Shown: positions 31,849 through 44,000, counted from the first letter of the stretch. The stretch: DNA of 64,000 nucleotides from Cladocopium goreaui (GCA_947184155.2 CAMXCT020001779.1:780956-844955); one strand, 5' to 3'. Translations and numbers: made by a program. Notes: generated from the letters alone by a model not told the origin.

Positions 31849-32790
31849 TCATGAAGTCAATCCCCAGGCTATTTTGGCTTCCTCCATAGAGGTAGGAAAC
31901 ACCTCCTTATTGTGCCGATTGACCCACCAAGTGGCAGTCCCCATGGGATTTTCGCCCATGTACCTAGCATCCACTCCATGTGGATCATTGGCGTCATACC
32001 AGCGAGTATCACAAGAGATTCGTACCTCACCTGGCTGGCTCCCGTTGGATAAGGATCCATGCATGGTGTCCAAACGAAACACCACCATATCTGTCATAGC
32101 GAATGGGGCCGTGAGCAAAGGACAACCATAAGACAAAATCTCGTGAGGATCTTCAGTAAACCAACCAGTGCCTCGAATCCCAGCAGTTTCCACATCAATC
32201 GCTGAGTAAGTCTGTCTTACCTTGTCGAAACTTGGATCGCAGTGAGAACGACCCACGACGCAAAGCCCACCCAAGCGGAGATCGACGTCTCCCAAAGGAA
32301 TCCAGCAGGTCAAGCCTTCCCGGCTGCCTTTGTTCAAGTACACTGAATCAGTGTGAAAACCACTATTTTCGCCGTGTCCAACAGCTCGCAGCCACTTGTG
32401 GTCCAGAGTCTGAACAGATTCAGAGCCCAAGATCTCTTGCATCAATTGCTTCAGCTCATGACTTTCCACCAGCGCAAGCATTTCAGGACTGCGGGCTAAA
32501 GATGCAGGGACAGCGCCCTGATCAGTGGCGCAGTTGGCCTCAGGATTCAATTTCCCATTTTCACCTTTCAAGACCATTCCAGACGACTCCAAGGCAGCAA
32601 GCACGGCTTTCCGCGCCGCAGCCACCAAATCTCTGGGCAGCACCTGCTGCAGGTAGAGATATCCATCGTCCTTCAGCCGCTGCTGCAAACCTTTTTGTCC
32701 AAGCAGCTCAGTGGCGGGCCTCATGAGTTGCACCTCCTTGCCTGGTCCCACGGCCAGGTCGTGCGCTCCAATGCGGCATGTCGTTGCCAT
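31849..32790 (-). CDS. Phytanoyl-CoA dioxygenase (PhyH)-like protein, intronless
   Basis: One uninterrupted frame. The start is placed at ATG 32790 (MATTCRIGAHDLAVGPG); 33 further in-frame codons upstream look non-coding in character. Length is about 313 residues, in the usual PhyH range. The Fe(II)/2-oxoglutarate residues are visible: the H-x-D pair in GFHTDSVYLNKG, the distal His in LDTMHGSLSNGS, and the 2-oxoglutarate-binding Arg in VRISCDTRWYD. The N-terminal KDDGYLYLQQVLPRDLVAA matches the family's entry strand (DGylvlrgvl). Enzymes of this family hydroxylate lipids or small molecules. The lack of introns, amid intron-rich neighbours, suggests a retrocopy. The real substrate is unknown. 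Confidence 0.85.
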   Translation of the reverse strand: MATTCRIGAHDLAVGPGKEVQLMRPATELLGQKGLQQRLKDDGYLYLQQVLPRDLVAAARKAVLAALESSGMVLKGENGKLNPEANCATDQGAVPASLARSPEMLALVESHELKQLMQEILGSESVQTLDHKWLRAVGHGENSGFHTDSVYLNKGSREGLTCWIPLGDVDLRLGGLCVVGRSHCDPSFDKVRQTYSAIDVETAGIRGTGWFTEDPHEILSYGCPLLTAPFAMTDMVVFRLDTMHGSLSNGSQPGEVRISCDTRWYDANDPHGVDARYMGENPMGTATWWVNRHNKEVFPTSMEEAKIAWGLTS

Positions 32791-33212
32791 GGGGCCGTGT
32801 GCAATTTGCGGCCGCTCTAAAGCGCGATGTATGTCTATTTTGATATTGACGAAGTTCGCTGAGATGTAAATGTTGGTGCATTCGGACATTCAAAGTTGCT
32901 TGCCTGCATCCATCCATGATCTAGGGTGATGTGTGAGCATAATTTGCAAGAAGTCCCAGAGAAAAGGCCTGATCTTTGAAAGTGACACTTGGACTTGCAC
33001 TTCACATCACTGCACCACTTCTTTCCACAACATGTCACACCATTTCTTCCGAAATCCTGTAAAGTTCCTGAGCATTCCTGAGCCAGAAACAAGCAGCCGT
33101 CGGGAAGTCATGAACATTGGAAGTGTTTGAGCCTAAGTCCTAGTCCCGCGAAACTCGGAGCGGTCTTGATATTGTGGCCTCGAGGGGCCTGCAAATCCAT
33201 CAAATCAATCTA
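32791..33212. other. Spacer upstream of the PhyH-like gene
   Basis: No exon recognised. It would hold the 5' flank of the dioxygenase-like gene and the 3' flank of the methyltransferase gene, all on the minus strand. Confidence 0.4.
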
Positions 33213-35700
33213 CAGTAACTGCTCCTGACAGTCAGGGGCCTCGAGCCCTTCCAAACTCATCCTCCAACCGTGACTATAGCTGTAATCCTTCAAGACCCCC
33301 AAGCCTGTGAGCACATCTGCGGCAGCATCCCCAAAGAGGCCACTGGCACTTTCAACCAGCTGTGATGCACCGTGCAAGGCACATCCAGGTGCCAAGGTCC
33401 TCCTCAGCCACGGTATCACGTGGCGGGGTCAAGGCAGGGCCCACCAAATCAAAAAAGCCTACAGTATCATACTATTGTCATACTCAATAAATTATAATGT
33501 ACATATATATATAATATGATTCAATATCCATTTTGAATTTGGCAGTGCTGATATCAAGTGCCTGATCTGACTGCTGAATACTTTCCTATCCGGCATATCT
33601 GCTCTGGACTCTGAACACTTTGCAACGCCGTATCATTTCAGCAGCAAGAATCACACCGCTGTGAGGTGATTGCCGCACAATCTTGAAGCTCTGATATCCA
33701 AGGGCAAGCAATCGCTGCAGAACGGTCTTGTCTTCCATCCTGACCGGCGCTGCCAAAAGAAGTAATACTACACCTCTACATGTGTCATGAACATCTCTGT
33801 GTCACTATTTCAGTACGCTAGCCTGGTGATGGCATACACTACATTGACTACATAGCATTACATAGCCAGGTCTCACCATGAAGCAGCATGGTCTTGCGGG
33901 CCATGGTGGGGTTTCATGGTGCTTGTTTGAAGAATCAAGGGCCGCTCATCAAGTGGTCAAGGCTCTCGGCTGAGATGAGGGCGGGTCGTGCTTCCAACGG
34001 CAAACGTACCAAGGAGTCCAAGCAAATCTTTGTTGCGTCCTGCACCAACTCAACCCAAATAATCTCAGAGCCTCCTTCGCCCATAGATTTTATACACAAC
34101 TTACACAACATTGGAGTTGACAAGCTGAAACATGGGACAATCGAATCCCATGATCGCTAACGTATTATGCTTGTCAGTGCCAGAACATCCTCCACGTCGA
34201 CCTTCATGTACCAGGGAGTGCCATACTTGGCAACTAGATCACCGCAGCTGGTCGTTGGAAGGTGAACTTTCTTCTCGAACCTTCACCATTTACAGTGACC
34301 AAGGTGGCTTCATGACACATCGATGAATGGGCACACTGCAAAGCATGTCCTACCCTTTGGGGAACTAAATGTGATGAACTGATACTTAGGACATATGGAC
34401 AAGGGTTGCAAACAAATAATTACGTCCCCACACCCCAGCCGCAAGAGCATGACTTCAGAGCATTTCGCAAAACTTCGGACACCATAGGATGGCTGAAGAA
34501 CCATAAGCCTTAAGCCATCTTAAACTTTGTCACCAAAGAGGTGAGGAACACGGCTTACCGCTGCGGCTACATATCCTGTCACCCATGGCCTGTTCGACTC
34601 ATAGCGAGGCAACTCCGCCTCTCCCGCTCGCTCAAAGTCCAAAGCATGTGATGAGCCCAAGAACACGTCTTGGCCGATACCTCCAAGCCACCCGGGTACC
34701 AGTTCAATTTTTACCTCTACAAATGCAGAATTAATCAATCTGTTTGTGACTGTCCCTGTGTGAACTGGAAGAAATTCAACCATTTTTGCGGGTGTTTACC
34801 TCAGTTTTTGTGGTTTCAACTTGCCATTCTTACGCAGCAGTGATTTTTTTTGGGGATGTGAAATTGGTTTGTCCAACAATGGGGTGCCTCCCGTGGATCA
34901 TCAAGGTTGATTTCCCTACTACGGTGGTTTTAGGAGTAATTACTGTTCAAATCCCTGCCAGCCTAGCCGCCAAATCCATCCAAATACATCCAAATACCAC
35001 CAAAGCGTACAAAACATACAAAACAACATTTACATTATATGATATATACAAGACTTCTGGAACCGCAGAATGATTGCGCGTCTCATGCATCATGTCTAAC
35101 AGCTGTGGCGAACCAATTTCTATGCAGTTTGATGCCCCCCACGGAGGGTACCTGTGCTGATCTTGGCATTCAGCAGTCTCAGCTTTCCAGTTCGCATCTG
35201 TCTCGTCAAACGGCTCTTGCTGCAGTTGGCTGCCAATGGATTGGCCTGATAATATTCATCTTCCACAATAATCCAGAACAAATAAACCAGCATGTTGCAC
35301 ATGCCCTTTCCTTGCGAAACATCCCACAATGCTCTAGCCTCTAGCCCTCCTACAGATTCGCATCAAAGGGAATCAACGCATCTTTCATTTTGGCAAATGC
35401 CATCTTTCTCGTCATCGTCCAGGGGGCCTGCCTCCACAGACACCACATGGGCACCCAAAGCCAAGTACAGTGCAGTGTCCTCAAGATGGGGGGGGCCACA
35501 ACTTCAAACAAAACCATAGGACAGCAAGCTCCCTGACACTATGGTGCTATAGTGCCTGAGCCAAGTCTCTAGACCTCCAGCTGTGCCAATGTCAATGATT
35601 AATGGCCGCGAGGGACGTGGTACTCGATCCAAAAGCCAATCATAGCGCCTGAGGCGTGGATGAATTGTGGTGATACAGTATGTGATGAAGAATCCATGTT
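33213..35700 (-). CDS. FkbM-type methyltransferase, about seven exons
   Basis: Exons at about 35565-35700 (RPLIIDIGTAGG, SAM motif I), 35360-35482 (acceptor TTGAG|GACACT; DTALYLALGAHVVSVEAGPL), 35120-35235 (SRLTRQMRTGKLRLLNAKIS), 34178-34250 (DLVAKYGTPWYMKVDVED), 33945-34039 (ATKICLDSLVRLPLEARPAL, ISAE), 33598-33745 (TVLQRLLALGYQSFKIVRQS) and 33213-33400 (GLFGDAAADVLTGL, ending at the stop). The order reproduces the FkbM methyltransferase plan: DxGxxxGDTA, VVSVEA, KVDVE, then P-x-x-I-S-x-E. The N-terminal exon is not identified. FkbM enzymes O-methylate sugars or small molecules. Exon 34520-34783 lies inside but is not recognisable as part of it. Confidence 0.75.
34520..34783 (-). CDS. Candidate exon within the FkbM gene span, unrecognised
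   Basis: An 87-codon frame (INSAFVEVKIELVPGWLGGI, ESNRPWVTGYVAAAVSRVPH) lying between FkbM exons at 35120 and 34250. FkbM proteins have a variable region at this point, so it could be a lineage-specific insert, but no motif confirms this. Confidence 0.35.
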   Translation of the reverse strand: MVEFLPVHTGTVTNRLINSAFVEVKIELVPGWLGGIGQDVFLGSSHALDFERAGEAELPRYESNRPWVTGYVAAAVSRVPHLFGDKV

Positions 35701-35806
35701 TCATCTCTTTTTCAGCATCCAGCTCTATCCCCCATGTTACACATGTTCATCATGTGTCTAAAAGCCAAGGCTGGAAAAGGGGAGCATGGAAAAACTTCAT
35801 TCACGT

Positions 35807-36898
35807 CTACCGGGGTATCCACATCTCAAGGCGCAGGCCCCCCAGCCTCCCCGTCGTCAGCCACACGAGGTACAGCATCTGGTTGGGCAGCAAGCCGCTC
35901 AGCTGGAAAAAGTCCTCATCCTCAAGGTCGCAAGCCAGGACCAGCTCCTGGCCCAGCACCAGTCTCACTGCTGGGCGTTTTTGTTGCATTGACTACAGAG
36001 ACATGATAGTGAGATGATAATGACTACAATGGTGGCTCTGCACGACATTCATTTCAAGAGTGTCTTTGGGTAGGATCCATCAGTTGGCAATCATTGGCAA
36101 TGGTTCTCTGAGCATCGGCTTGATCTTGTGCAACAGCAACGCTACCGTAGGTCATAGGCATTATGGTTGTAAATGCCCCGTCCAAAGAACACTCCAACCC
36201 AACCCTCTAGCCTGAAATAGTCGAACGTATAGGTGGAGTTGGTGTGCTGACATAGCTTGCAAGAATTTGGCGTCACGGCTCAGGTGATGAAGTTCGTGAA
36301 AGAGGTAAACGACACTCTGGAAAAGACAGCCAACTGACAACGAGGCATTGATCTCATGTGGGGGACTTTGCCAAATCCGACCTCCAACGACCAGCCTAAG
36401 CTCGTTTCCATCCCCGAATGTACGGAAAAAATTGACCGGACGTCCTCGACAATCCTGGTTGGAATTTGGAAACTTTGGATTGGACACTAAACAAGTCGAT
36501 GATTTCGATGTGGATAGTTCGAAAGAAACAGCACAGCAAGCCATTGCAAGCAAAGTGTTGTAGCCCCAGCATTGTGGTCTCAAAGGGTGACAACAATGCT
36601 TCGAGAGCATTGCAGAGAAGCAATTTTGGGGTCGCACCACTACCTGCGGCACTTGCCATTCGGTGTTTGGAAAAGTCAGGTTGCTGGTATCAAAGCATGG
36701 CTGCCCGAAGAGGCCCAGCACGCCCTTTGGCGCTTCTGCCAGGAGCTCTTTGGTTTTGGTCCATTGGATGCGGACATAGTTTGCACGAAAGTTCCAGGAG
36801 GACCGGCCAGGAGGCAAGTGGCCCAAAGCTGCAAAATACATCCCGTCTTGTGACAAGGATAGCTTCAAGGTAACTGGAAAATTATTTCGTGCCTCCAA
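35807..36898 (-). CDS. Unrecognised exons upstream of the FkbM gene
   Basis: A 245-codon frame at 36161-36898 (for example FGQPCFDTSNLTFPNTEW and VVYLFHELHHLSRDAKFLQA) and a 60-codon frame at 35807-35989 (LVLGQELVLACDLEDEDFFQ). Both are minus strand and could be the N-terminal part of the FkbM gene or a separate gene. The longer frame is Cys-rich in its middle. There is no family match. Confidence 0.4.
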
Positions 36899-37904
36899 AA
36901 CTTCAGAGCCAGGACAAAGTTTGAAGACGATATCCGCTTGACCTGACTTTCAACAATCACGACGCCATTGGTTTAACTGGGAAAAAACAGCTTTGTCCGC
37001 CCATTTTCCACAAACAGGGCAAGTCATTATTGTTCATTCTACGCAAACAGCCGCTGCCTTGCTCACCCTGCTGATTGTTTATGATTGTTTCCATTCATTT
37101 TTGACAAGTTTGGTAGTTGGTGCATTGAGCTAGATGAGCTACTTGCGCTTTTAGTCCCATCCAACACTATCCATCATGCCTGGCAAAGCATAGCCTTCTT
37201 CCAGCACTTCCTCGCAGCTGCCCTGGCCCCTCAAGAAGAGGCATTCTGATAGCAGCGATAGCAGCACCGCTTCCACAGCTTCGGCCAGCAGCAGCCCAAA
37301 CAACCGAGGGAAAATCATCCCAAGGGCCGACAGATCCGACAACCTCCATGGCTGACCAAAACCTGGATAGCTGCGGCTACAACATTGCGAATTCTTATGC
37401 GCAATAAATATATTGCTGTTATTCTGCTAATTGCTCTGGTATGTTTTGACCACCACTTCATTTATATCACAATGCTTTTGTTCGTCGGGCACTACAAAAT
37501 AACAAAATAACACTTTTGACTGGGGACATGAACGATAGAAGCCAGCAAACTGACTTTGCAAGTCAAAAATGTCCTGGTTGCTGAAGCATATCGTCATGAC
37601 CAATCAGCCTTTTTGTTGGCTGGCTGCTTGCATGCATGCCGAGAAAAACTCAAACAGAATGCGACATGCACGACAAAGCAATATCGGAGCAAATTCCAGA
37701 TTTGACGTTCACGTCCAAGAACAACTTGGCTTCAGCACTCCATCTTTATCATCTTTGGCGTGACGAAACGGCCAAAGGTCCAGTCATTGGTCCAATGCAG
37801 TCGAGCAGCCTCTCGTTCATAACAAATCTTGCACACGCTCCTCAGGCTGAACACTGAACAGTGCTGAACGGTGCTGAACTGGATCAGTCTGCTGAAATTA
37901 CTGG
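36899..37904. other. Spacer with one candidate minus-strand start exon
   Basis: A 37151-37342 minus frame reads MIFPRLFGLLLAEAVEAVLL after a short lead, which is hydrophobic and signal- or anchor-like, and ends RGQGSCEEVLEEGYALPG. It might be the first exon of the gene downstream, with confidence about 0.3. The rest shows nothing recognisable. Confidence 0.3.
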
Positions 37905-39072
37905 ATTTGGTTCCGCCAGGCGCTGACGAGGATCGATCCCTTCTCTGCCAGCTGCACAGCAGCTTTCAAGCACTCAACTTGATCCTCATTGCGGTGGCAC
38001 CAAATTGTAAATTGTCCCATGCTAGTTAACACACACATTGATGTTATTTGACGTTTATATACATGTTCATATATTTTCATATATTTTCATCCATTTTCCG
38101 TGTTCACCAATGGGACAGTGATGGGCAATGTGTAGCGAACCACTGATTGTGACTGATCTTGTCACAGATGGATGATGAGCAAACATTGCGATGATGGAGT
38201 AAGAGGAGGAGGAGGAGGAGGAGGAGGAGGAGCAAAGGCGCATTTGATCTACAACTGCAGCGATGTGTGGCAGAAAGGCAGGCTTCAAGTCGGATGAGAA
38301 CAAAAACGATCCAAAAAACACCAAAACCCAATGGAGGTCAGTACCACCCCCAGGGACAATAAATGAGAGTAAACATGTGGTCGAAATTAAGTGCTGGAAC
38401 TCAGAATGCTACGAATCCTTGCCGCATGAATGACAAGACCTGTGGTTCAGCTAGGCAATGTGCCCTCTCACTTGCATATTGGGCGGGTTGCCCTTTCTGT
38501 CTCTATTTGATCTATTTGCATTCTCCAACCGCTAGCCGCTACCCACAACATGTCGTCACTCCAACTTTCAAAACCGAGATGCTTCTAGATTTCGGATCTT
38601 CTCCTTCAGATCGCTGCGTGAAGCCTGTGGCAGAGCACGCGCCACCGTTTCCAACCATTTCCGAGATGGCACAAGGTGACACAAGTATTTCGAATAGACC
38701 ATGACCACGATGCCTGTTGTTTGGCCATGGGTCTGAAGAACTGCAAGACCTGCCGGTGAGTTTCAGACTCTGGTTTTGAATGTTCGGCATGGTTGGTTTA
38801 TGGGGCATTAATAGGGATTCCCATCATGGTTGATATATTGGGTAGTAAAACCCCACTATTCATCAACCAATGTGATTGACGCGTCCCGACTTCACTCCCT
38901 CCGCCTTCCAAAAGCAGTCTGCGATCCACTGTAGGGCATAAATTGAGATGCTGAACACAAGCACACGCACGTAAGCCTCCCAAAGTTGCAGCATGGAAAA
39001 AGTAAACTTTGCACTTTCTACACCAGGGCAGTGATTGAACAGAACATCATCAAACATGAGTATATGCAACAT
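37905..39072 (-). CDS. Unrecognised gene, exon candidates
   Basis: Exon 38865-38995 reads LQLWEAYVRVLVFSISIYAL followed by QWIADCFWKAEGVKSG, hydrophobic and possibly membrane-associated. Exon 38585-38700 reads LVPSRKWLETVARALPQASR and DLKEKIRNLEASRF. Exon 37905-38015 reads WCHRNEDQVECLKAAVQLAE and KGSILVSAWRNQ. The pieces are protein-like but no family is recognised. A poly-GGA tract (38203-38232) lies between them. Confidence 0.4.
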
Positions 39073-39329
39073 TTCTTGTCCAAACTTGCTAACCCACCTT
39101 TTTCAGGTAGATCACGTAGATCGTGCGGGGAAGAAACCTCTCGGAACTCAGCAGGTCAGGCAAGACTCAGTATATCGGCAAACCAAATGAAATGTCTAAC
39201 AATGTCTATCATTCAATATCATTACCAGTAGTACGCACAAGGCGGTCGCGGAAGTTTCAAAAATAGGAAACCTATAGGAGAGCTTGGTTGTTGTGAATCA
39301 GGGATGGCTGAGCAAAGCCACTGATGGAC
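39073..39329. other. Spacer before the microsatellite
   Basis: Short, no feature recognised. Confidence 0.4.
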
Positions 39330-39681
39330 TGAAAGGTGCTTGATCTCTTTCACGCTTTCTGTCTCTTTCTCTCTTTTTCTTTCTGTTTCTCCATCTTTCT
39401 CTGATTATCTACCGACCTACCTACTGATCTATCTGTCTACCTATCTATCTGTCTGTCTGTCTATCTATCTCCCTATCTATCTATCCATCTACCTATTTAT
39501 CTCCCTATCTTATCTATCTTATCTATCTATCTATCTATCCATCTATCCATCCATCCATCTATCTATCTTTTTATTTAGCTGTCTCTCTATCTATTTGTCT
39601 GTCTGTCTATCTATCTATCCATCCATCCATCCATCTATCTATCTCTCTCTATCTATCTATCTATCTATCTGTCTACATCGG
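39330..39681. repeat. Pyrimidine-rich then (CTAT)n / (CCAT)n microsatellite
   Basis: On the plus strand CTTTCTGTCTCTTT-type tracts pass into CTAT, CTGT and CCAT tetramers up to about 39672. Read on the minus strand it is (GATA)n, starting about 10 bases after the LINE stop codon, so it is the 3' tail of the LINE or the genomic (GATA)n into which it inserted. Confidence 0.9.
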
Positions 39682-41010
39682 TCATATCATGTGGAGAGTC
39701 AGAGATCTGGCAGCCGGACATTGGGCTGAGCGGACTGACGGCAGGAAAAACCTCTTTAAGAGGGAAAAAAACCTGCCATTTGCCAGGTTTGTCCTTGGGG
39801 GAAGGTTTTCACGGGAATCAACTAGCTTAGCCAATGATTGGAGGAGTGTAGCAGTTTCCCCCGCGAAGCCACCAGTACTTTCCAGAATCATAGGTTCAAA
39901 CCCCAAATTTTGCCGGGCGCATCTTTCTTGCATGTCAGCGTGGTGTCGTTTGAGGTCTGTGTACCGGTCGGCCGCTGCCAACGGGATGGAGGCTGAGGGC
40001 CGCATCACGGAGTTCTGAAAGGGGGAGGTTATGGCACAGTCCAATGCAAGTTTAGGGAACCTTCTCCATGAGGATTGTTGAATATCAGGCAACGAAATGA
40101 GCAACACATCCGCGGGTCGAGCTTGGGGTAAGTCAGGAAGGAGATTGGGGGGTTCCAGGGCAGGCCGGGCGCCGGCACGTGCCGCCAAACGGTAAACCAC
40201 ATTTCTGAATGAGGTGTGCATGACTTGTTTGTGCCCTTGTCCCATACAATTCATACAATGGTGACCATACGCGTCCAAATGATTTTGACAGAAAGAACAA
40301 GCCCGGCCGTCCTCAAACACCCGAATTCCCAACCGCATAGAAAGGCTATCTCGAAATGCAGCGTTGGAAAGAAGAGTGCCTTGATTCCAGCTAGGAATGG
40401 CTTTCAACCAAGAATCTGCTGAAGGGGCTGCAACCGCAGTCAACCTGGCCTGTCCAACCCGATCCTGTTGTTGCACTAACCCTGAATACACTTGGTGGTG
40501 AAGACGTTGCAACATGGTTTTGTGATCCATTTGAGCATGGGGGGTCCTGCAAAACATTACCAAGTTCAGGTAAACAAGCAGTCAAGTGGCGCACTGCCGG
40601 TCCCTAGCAATCGTGCAAGTTGGGGGCGGGTTGGGGGCTGAACAGATGGTGGATAGAAGGGCCACAGCGCCTGTGCGATGCCAGAAAGCCAACATCAGCC
40701 AAAGAAACAACATCTAACCCAATCTCCGTGCGGGTTGAAACTAAACCTGCCCCTCCCAATTTAGTGGGCAGCTTGGCCTGGGTCCATTGATGGTTATTCA
40801 AAGGGCGTCCCAAAAATGTTTCCACAATTTGTTTCTGGGGGTCGTGGAAATCTTGCAGCAGTGCAGAGAGGTGGGCCCTTGGGGTGGTACGGCACCACCA
40901 CTGCAGTTTCGACACAGTACCCCCACAACGAAACAGGTAGTAGGCCACATGAACATGAGGCAATTTCAGAGTCAAAATGACATCCTGTACAGACTTGTAT
41001 GCTATTCCGT
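39682..41010 (-). mobile_element. 3' part of a LINE (reverse transcriptase C-terminus and endonuclease-like domain)
   Basis: Two frames. 40604-~41000 reads HVHVAYYLFRCGGTVSKLQW, FLGRPLNNHQWTQAKLPTKL and GGAGLVSTRTEIGLDV, the segment behind the reverse transcriptase thumb in algal LINEs (QA.LP..LGG.GL). 39682-40563 reads LTAVAAPSADSWLKAIPSW, the zinc-knuckle-like CSFCQNHLDAYGHHCMNC, then RPADVLL, ALDCAITSP, RYTDLKRHH and PMILESTGG. The last series fits a PD-(D/E)xK restriction-endonuclease-like domain of site-specific LINEs. The reverse transcriptase catalytic core (FADD) is absent. A frameshift near 40570-40604 breaks the two parts. The element is joined to virus-like sequence at its 5' side. 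Confidence 0.75.
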
Positions 41011-44000
41011 GTGCTAAGCTTGAAGTCAAGGATGACAAGCCGGCCTTGTTTGGTGGCATGGGGTAATCACCCTCAAACCACCTGACCAAGGCAATGATCT
41101 CAAGTCGGTTGGACAAATTCACGATTTCTGTCATTGCCCCCGAGGACCACAGCTCATCTTCCAACTTGACCAGCACACTTGCAAAATTCTTTGACGTCCA
41201 TGCTCCTGTCTTCTTCATCTCGTGGTTGATCAGCTTCATCACCGCATCGATTCTTCCAGCCCTTGCAGCCTGACCCATTCCACATGACTGTTTCAGCAGA
41301 CGTCTGTCTACTGGCTGGAATACCATGCTCCCATGGTCGAGAGGTATGATCAGAATCTTCTCAGTCAGTACTCTTGTGTGCGCGTACAATAATTGCACCA
41401 ACTCAGGCTAACTCAGGCATCCTTTCCTCTCTGCATCCTCGATTCGTACCACATGCCATGCAGATTCTCGATCCATACCTCTTCTGCATTGCATCCGTGT
41501 ACACAGCTGAGAAGTTGCCTTCTGCCAGTCTCAGCAGGCGTCTTGCCTTTTCAAGTTCCCTGCTGTTCATCATTGCCTTCAGCCTGCCAGCCGCTTTCAT
41601 GGCTATCTTGTTCACTGCTTCTTCATTTCCCAAAGCACATTCTCCTTGCACATGGTTCCTCACCATCGCATTGCATGCCTCAGACCATACTGTTAGCTCG
41701 ACAGCCGCTTGGCCCCCACTTGTTTGTCCTGCTGCTGCTGGCCTCCGCCTGCTGTCTTCCCCGTCGACAGCCCACAGATATTCTGCAAACCTGTCCTTTC
41801 TTGCCAACCGCTGTGTTTCGTCTCTTGGCAACGTTGCAGCAAAGTTGTCCATTCTCGCTGCCTCTGTGATCTCATCAATATCTTCTTTTGACAGCTCTCT
41901 GAACGCTGGCATCTTGTGTCGCAGCCATGAACCATAATCACCACTCATATACTTGCCAAGCACATCCAGTGCTTCTCTTTTCGCTTTTGCCTTGTCTGGT
42001 TTCTTGGAGCATGAGGCAACAATGATACCACCTCACACGCCTGAATGTCCAAAGGGCATTTACAATAAGCCGTGGCATACTCTGGCCAACAGAGACAGTG
42101 GTACCATCGGCGTTTTCCTCTTGTCAGGCAGTCAACGCATCCAGCACCTCCTTGCCATGCAGGACGCATCAGCCATTCTTTGGGCAACACAATCCAGTCA
42201 TTGACTTCCTCACCATGCTCTGTCTGTTCATTCCCAAGCTTAGTTCCTGTTGCTACGTCGCTTCCATCTATTCTGTGACCGATTTTCGACCACCTCCTGT
42301 TCCAACCAGTCATGATCACTGCAACCATCTCATCACAATTGGCTCAGCTCCCGAGACCGTTGATTCTACCGGTTGCTTCATCGGTGATGCCTGCCAACTG
42401 CTTACTACCGTTGTAGACCAAGTCCTGATCGCTGATCCTGCCACATTTCCCAGCTCATCCCAAAGAGGTTTGGTCCACTCGCTCCATCCTGGTCCAACTA
42501 AGCATTTGATCGCTGAAGCAGATAGCCCAATGAATCTCATCATGCGGTCGAACACCACACCGCTGAGCCAAGCGCTTCCTAGAGGGCCTCTCTTGACAAC
42601 TCACTCCTCGTCATCTCCTTTGCCTTCTTCATCAATCAACACCTGTGCTCCATGTATCTGCTCGATCGAATCGCTTGCTTGTTCAGAATAGCCGATGTTC
42701 TCTCCCGTGTTTGTTTCGGCTTTTCCACGGGAACCAGACATGAGGCTTGACATTGCCCATCCTGCCATGTCTTCATCAGCACCAGATTCGCGTGTCCATC
42801 TGATCGTTGTTCTCGATGCAGCCTTTGCCAGCCAAACTGTCATATCTTGTGCTATCATAGCCGGTCTACTTTCCTCATCAGTCTTCAACTGCCCCTGAGC
42901 CAAAGACAAATTGAACAGTGTCATCACGAGGCCACTATGCTGACTATTCATATCCGCGAAATCAAAATTCCTGATTGCATAGTTCATCTTCTCTTTGAAG
43001 GTCTTCTTTGCATTTCTTCTTCTCCATACCAATCTCGCATACTCCTCTGCTGCACCATGACCAAGATCGAATCGGATGTCCTTGCCAATTGATTGTCTGT
43101 GTGACTCAAGCACAAGTGCGTATATTGAGTAGTGCAAGACATCCATACTTAACAGAAGCCTCGACAGCCCTGCTTCACCTTTGATCACAGATGTTGCTGT
43201 TGCTGCGGCTGTCACTTCCTCCACCGTTTCCAGGCCGATTCCCACAACATGCGCTCCAATGCTCCTCTCTTGTTTAAGCTCACTGCAGATGCAGTCATGA
43301 ACTTCTCCTTTCTGGCTTCTGGCTCAATGTCTCTGCTGATACCTGCTGCTTCATCCGTTCCGACACCTGCTTCATATTTCTTCCAAGCTTTTTCGATCCA
43401 TCTTCTCCCTGCTTCTCTTGCTGCTATCAAGGGCTTGAATTCACCGTTCTCTTCAGTCACATGAGCAGTCCATCCTCCAGCTGCACCAGCTGCGGACCAT
43501 ATCTGTCTACTGCGCCATTTCTCAAAAGCATCCTCAACATATTTGTATGCTGTTGGCAGATCCTCATCTCTCTTGTCCGTTCCATACATCTTCTTGATTG
43601 CTCTTTCTCTCATTTTCACAGCCCTTGCTGCCGTGAATTTCCTCGTCACTGGATCAAATGCCAACGTCTCCGCTTTCACATTTTGTCTCTTCTCGACCTC
43701 TTCATCAATGTCGATTGGCCATCCTCCACGAGATGCCAGCATGTGCGGGTATGAAAGCTCTCCATACTCCTGAGCGCTGATCACTCTTTCCATGAGGACT
43801 GGTGTACATCTCAGCTTCTTGATCACACCAGAAAGTGGCTTGAATGCCTTTCTCCATGCCTCGTCAAACAACCGCAGCAAGCCATTGGCTGCGAGCCATC
43901 TGAAAAACCTTGACATGTGTTCATTGAGAAAAGCTCCTCTGCAAGCATAATTGTTGCTTCCAGACATGCATGAAGTGAGCACTTGTGTGACGTACTCTCC

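Noticed and set aside
39340..39729. 129-codon plus-strand frame over the CTAT microsatellite
   Set aside because: It consists of Tyr/Leu/Ser repeats generated by the tetranucleotide tract and ends in antisense LINE sequence.
39682..40563. C-terminal LINE domain as a host nuclease gene
   Set aside because: The preceding zinc-knuckle and reverse-transcriptase thumb-type sequence and the GATA tail identify it as LINE.
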